Origin: Flavipsychrobacter sp.
GTDB lineage: Bacteria > Bacteroidota > Bacteroidia > Chitinophagales > Chitinophagaceae
DNA: 41,032 bases
Direction: 5' to 3'
Assembly: GCA_025963465.1 (NCBI GenBank)
Contig: JAOQAP010000058.1
Span: forward strand, 1 to 41,032
This document shows positions 37,788 to 41,032 of the stretch, one piece after another. A model generated the notes under the pieces. It had not been told where the DNA came from. It worked only from the letters and a program-made list of their open reading frames with translations, and made no database searches. The position numbers were made by a program, and so were the translations under genes. Position 1 is the stretch's first letter. Each line of letters opens with the position of its first letter.

Positions 37788-38974
37788 TCCTTCTTGTCAG
37801 AACCCCTCATTCTTCTTCTTATTGGCTTTATAAAAGCATACAGGAAATACAATGGCCTTGGCAGTTTGATGAATTTATAGTCAAGTATGGATGGGGTGGC
37901 CGAGTAGTTGATGTATTTCAGTATCATTTTCAGCTTTCCGGCCAGGTTGTCCTTTATCTTCAGGTTCAGCAATAATGCATCTGATGTACTTGTCCGGTCC
38001 TTATTCAGGGATAAAAGCATTGTATTAAGGTAGTTGACTGCATCCTTCGGTGCATTATAAGGTGTGGCTGGTTTTATACCCAGTAGCTGATCAGCGATAT
38101 ACAGCCCTATCTGTACCGACTTATTGAACCCGTATTTTTTGCTTACAGCATTTATTTCAGCCCAATCCAGGGTATTGCCGTTCTTTAGTATCATCGATAG
38201 GTCCATTATGTACTTCATCAGTGCCCAGCGTTGGTTGAGTCCATGATGAGATACCAGCGCCATGAAGTGATGGGTGTCGCTAAGCAATTTTATTTTCTGT
38301 CCGTATACTTCTTTATGCTGCAGATCGTCGAACAGTAGTGAATTTGGTAGGGTAGTCGGGAAGTCAATTATCTGGCTGGCTACCACCCAATGAAACTCTG
38401 CGTGAAATTTTCGTTTGTCATTTTCATACTTGTCAAAATAATACTCACGGGTATATTTGAAATGAGTTTCTTTAAAGTCGTCAGGCACATCGGATTTGTC
38501 TATGTAGCCAGATTGTTCAAAAGCGTTTTTTATGATGCCCAGGTCTTTTATACTTAGGTTGATCAGGAAGTCGATATCGGAAAACTCCCGGAGTGCTGTG
38601 TCTTTATAATATTCCAAGGCGAACATGCTGCCCTTGTAAGGTATGGCCATTACTCCGGCTTTATCCAGCTGGTCGTATATGCGGGTCAATTCCCTTGCAT
38701 GCTTCTGGTTGTGCATAGCTATGTGCATGCAGTCTGCCTGTAGCGTGTCTTTTATTTCTTTCGGCACCTCAAGTTTGTAGAGGATCTTAAAAACAACGGG
38801 CCGTAACTGGTGGATGCGTGTTATAGAATACACCTTCTGCCAGTCAATATTGTTTGTACTGATAAAAGTTGCCAGCTCATCTTCTGTAGCTGTACCAACA
38901 AAGACACGGCATGCCAGGACTATCACAGAGATCTCTGTTTCGAAATCACGTTTTAGCTCATCTGTAGTTATCAT
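37784..38974 (-). CDS. Nucleotidyltransferase family protein (NTP_transf_5-like)
   Basis: MAIPYKGSMFALEYYKDTALREFSDIDFLI motif, LVSHHGLNQRWALMKYIMDLSMIL. Confidence 0.85.
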   Translation of the reverse strand: MITTDELKRDFETEISVIVLACRVFVGTATEDELATFISTNNIDWQKVYSITRIHQLRPVVFKILYKLEVPKEIKDTLQADCMHIAMHNQKHARELTRIYDQLDKAGVMAIPYKGSMFALEYYKDTALREFSDIDFLINLSIKDLGIIKNAFEQSGYIDKSDVPDDFKETHFKYTREYYFDKYENDKRKFHAEFHWVVASQIIDFPTTLPNSLLFDDLQHKEVYGQKIKLLSDTHHFMALVSHHGLNQRWALMKYIMDLSMILKNGNTLDWAEINAVSKKYGFNKSVQIGLYIADQLLGIKPATPYNAPKDAVNYLNTMLLSLNKDRTSTSDALLLNLKIKDNLAGKLKMILKYINYSATPSILDYKFIKLPRPLYFLYAFIKPIRRRMRGSDKKD

Positions 38975-40740
38975 ATCTTCTGGTTGTCAAACATTTTTTT
39001 GAAGATGCCATTTTGATCAATGAGGCTGTCAAAGCTACCTTCTTCTTCAATTTTGCCATCCTTCATTACATATATATTGTCCGCTATCTTCAGGTTATAC
39101 AGCGTATGCGATATGAGTATCACTACTTTTCCTTCCGCATGTTCTTTCAGGTTTTTGAACAGCTCGTGTTCAGCTATGGCATCTATGGCGCTGGTTGGTT
39201 CATCAAGCACTATCATTCCTGCATTTTTGTAAAACATACGAGCCAATGCCAGTTTTTGCCATTGGCCACCACTTAGTTCTTCGCTTTTGTCAAATATGCG
39301 GCCCAGCCGGGTATCATAGTTTTTTGGTAAGGTATTGATATAGCTATCTGCTCCGGCTAATGTCGCCGCAAGCTTAGTGTCTGTTTGCTGTTTGCCATTT
39401 CTTCCTGCCAGTGTAATGTTGTCATTTACTGTAAGGAAGTATTTTTCAAAATCCTGGAAGAGGAAAAATGTATTTGCACGGAAAGATCCGTTGGAGATGG
39501 TCTGTGCACTTATCCCGTCTATATTTATTGTTCCTGATTGCAGTTCATAAAGGCGGGCCAGTAATTTTACAAGGGTAGACTTACCTGATCCGTTCTCGCC
39601 AACTATCGCAATTATTTTGCCCGGTTTGCAGCTGATGGATACGTTATTTAATACCGGCCTTGTAGTTGCAGGGTAGGTGAAAGACAGGTTCTTCACTTCC
39701 AACCCATTATTGATAACCGGGAATGGGGTAGTTGTGTCAGCTGCTGCCGGTACTATGTCGAAGAAGGTAAAGAGATCTTTTAGGAAAAGCCGTTGCTGGA
39801 ATATCTGTACAAAAGATTGCAGGAAATTTTTAGATGCTGACTGTAGTCGTTGAAAGCCTTGTATGTAGATAATGAATACCCCAAGCGTTATCTGCCCGTC
39901 CCATGCATTTTTAGCCAGTGATATGAAAATGGTGACCATGACTACAGCCTCCAGCACCTGTGTGAGCAGGCTATACCGGGTTAGTTTAATGTTAAGCGCC
40001 TTCTTGCCTTCATAAACAGATGATCGGATGGCCTTGAATTTCCTGATAAACTCATCGGCAAAGCCGAACACACGTACCTCTTTGGCAAAAGAAATGCCTG
40101 TAAGCACCTGGTGCAGGTAGCCGGCCTCCCGCTCTACAGGAATAAATCTTTTCTCCAGTCGGTAGAGCTGGTAGCTGTAATACCACTTAATGCCTGCCAG
40201 GGGTATAGACAACAAGATGAACAACAAGGCATAAAACCATTGTAGCGTAAAGAAGAAGCCAATTAGGAACAACAGCGAAAAACTATTGAGCAGCAGGCCG
40301 TTCATATTGGTCACCAGCTGGGGTATGCGATATTGCGATTGCTGATGCGCCAAGAGGAGATAGTCATGGTAATAGTGATTCACGTAATATTCCAGGTCTA
40401 CATGTATTGCCTTATTTAGTACCAGCTCTGCTACATGGTCGCTTATCTTCTGCTGTTGTAATGTATTGATGTATGTAGAAAACTGGTTGGCAACGGCGAT
40501 AAGAAATTGTGCGATGCAGAAACTGATGATAACAGGCGATACCTGCTCAAAAGGAACTTTGTTACCGCTGACCATTAGCTCTATGAGCCTCTTAATAAAG
40601 TATAGGGAGATGATAGGAAGCGCTGCCAGCACGAACTGCAGGATGATGTTGATCACAACCATGCCTTTGCTTGCCTGCCATGCAAGCAAAGTAGTTCTGA
40701 ATATATCTTTGGTAAAATCTTTAAACTGTGGTCCTTTCAT
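38971..40740 (-). CDS. ABC transporter, fused permease/ATPase (exporter)
   Basis: Walker A IVGENGSGKSTLVKLL, signature EELSGGQWQKLALARMF, Walker B AGMIVLDEPTSAID; ATG at 40740 preferred over TTG at 40770. Confidence 0.93.
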   Translation of the reverse strand: MKGPQFKDFTKDIFRTTLLAWQASKGMVVINIILQFVLAALPIISLYFIKRLIELMVSGNKVPFEQVSPVIISFCIAQFLIAVANQFSTYINTLQQQKISDHVAELVLNKAIHVDLEYYVNHYYHDYLLLAHQQSQYRIPQLVTNMNGLLLNSFSLLFLIGFFFTLQWFYALLFILLSIPLAGIKWYYSYQLYRLEKRFIPVEREAGYLHQVLTGISFAKEVRVFGFADEFIRKFKAIRSSVYEGKKALNIKLTRYSLLTQVLEAVVMVTIFISLAKNAWDGQITLGVFIIYIQGFQRLQSASKNFLQSFVQIFQQRLFLKDLFTFFDIVPAAADTTTPFPVINNGLEVKNLSFTYPATTRPVLNNVSISCKPGKIIAIVGENGSGKSTLVKLLARLYELQSGTINIDGISAQTISNGSFRANTFFLFQDFEKYFLTVNDNITLAGRNGKQQTDTKLAATLAGADSYINTLPKNYDTRLGRIFDKSEELSGGQWQKLALARMFYKNAGMIVLDEPTSAIDAIAEHELFKNLKEHAEGKVVILISHTLYNLKIADNIYVMKDGKIEEEGSFDSLIDQNGIFKKMFDNQKI

Positions 40741-40824
40741 CAATCGCTTTAAAGTGCGTGAACTGCCCAAAAGTACAATCTACACCAATATTTTATATCA
40801 TTGCACTTGCAAACTATCTGATCT

Positions 40825-41032
40825 GTGTACTACTATTGGGGCTTTGAGTTAAATATTGCATCGGATATTGAGATACCCGAACTGTTGCCTGCACAATTTG
40901 AGCAACAGCCCGATCTTACGATCAGGCTGGCAAAAGTACACGTTAATATACAGCAGGAAGCAAGTACGGGTAAATTGCGGGAATACATCATCAGTAGCGA
41001 TGAGTACTACCTGGATGTGAAAAAAGTATGTA
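40825..41032 (+). CDS. N-terminus of an HprK-like serine kinase (truncated by window edge)
   Basis: Open frame from GTG 40825 after an in-frame TGA: (M)YYYWGFELNIASDIEIPELLPAQFEQQPDLTIRLAKVHVNIQQ..., resembles the N-terminus of HPr kinase-like proteins of RiPP/glycan loci. Confidence 0.55.
   Translation, partial: MYYYWGFELNIASDIEIPELLPAQFEQQPDLTIRLAKVHVNIQQEASTGKLREYIISSDEYYLDVKKVC

Noticed and set aside
1-41032. CRISPR array, tRNA, rRNA or transposase genes
   Set aside because: No regular direct repeat/spacer structure, no recognised RNA gene and no transposase or integrase motif found by reading; a tRNAscan/Infernal run was not possible.

Overview
The 41 kb window looks chromosomal and Bacteroidota-like (probably Chitinophagaceae or a relative). 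This rests on a T9SS sorting domain, a Reg_prop/Y_Y_Y hybrid sensor, a TPR-HK-RR-AraC hybrid, an ExbB-ExbD-ExbD-TonB cluster, TTG-N20-TAnnTTTG promoters and dense gene packing. It mixes housekeeping genes (pyrE, coaD, rsmD, asnS, ppa, Maf, NUDIX) with accessory blocks: two regulatory systems, a small surface/secreted module, and a surface-glycan block at about 28.7-35.7 kb that contains a partial WbpB/WbpD/WbpI-type set. At the right edge there is a nucleotidyltransferase (NTP_transf_5-like), an ABC exporter and a divergent, truncated HprK-like kinase. This gene content resembles kinase-containing lasso-peptide (RiPP) loci that would continue outside the window. Structural signals read directly from the sequence include: four convergent gene pairs that share one TTAA as both stop codons; a 16-bp perfect hairpin inside a signal-peptide coding region; a nested perfect inverted repeat between exbB and exbD; a repeated 16-nt element at matched spacing upstream of two promoters next to a two-component system; back-to-back divergent promoters; and two REP-like repeat islands. 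No tRNA, rRNA, CRISPR or transposase was seen. Family names come from reading motifs in the translations; no database search was run.
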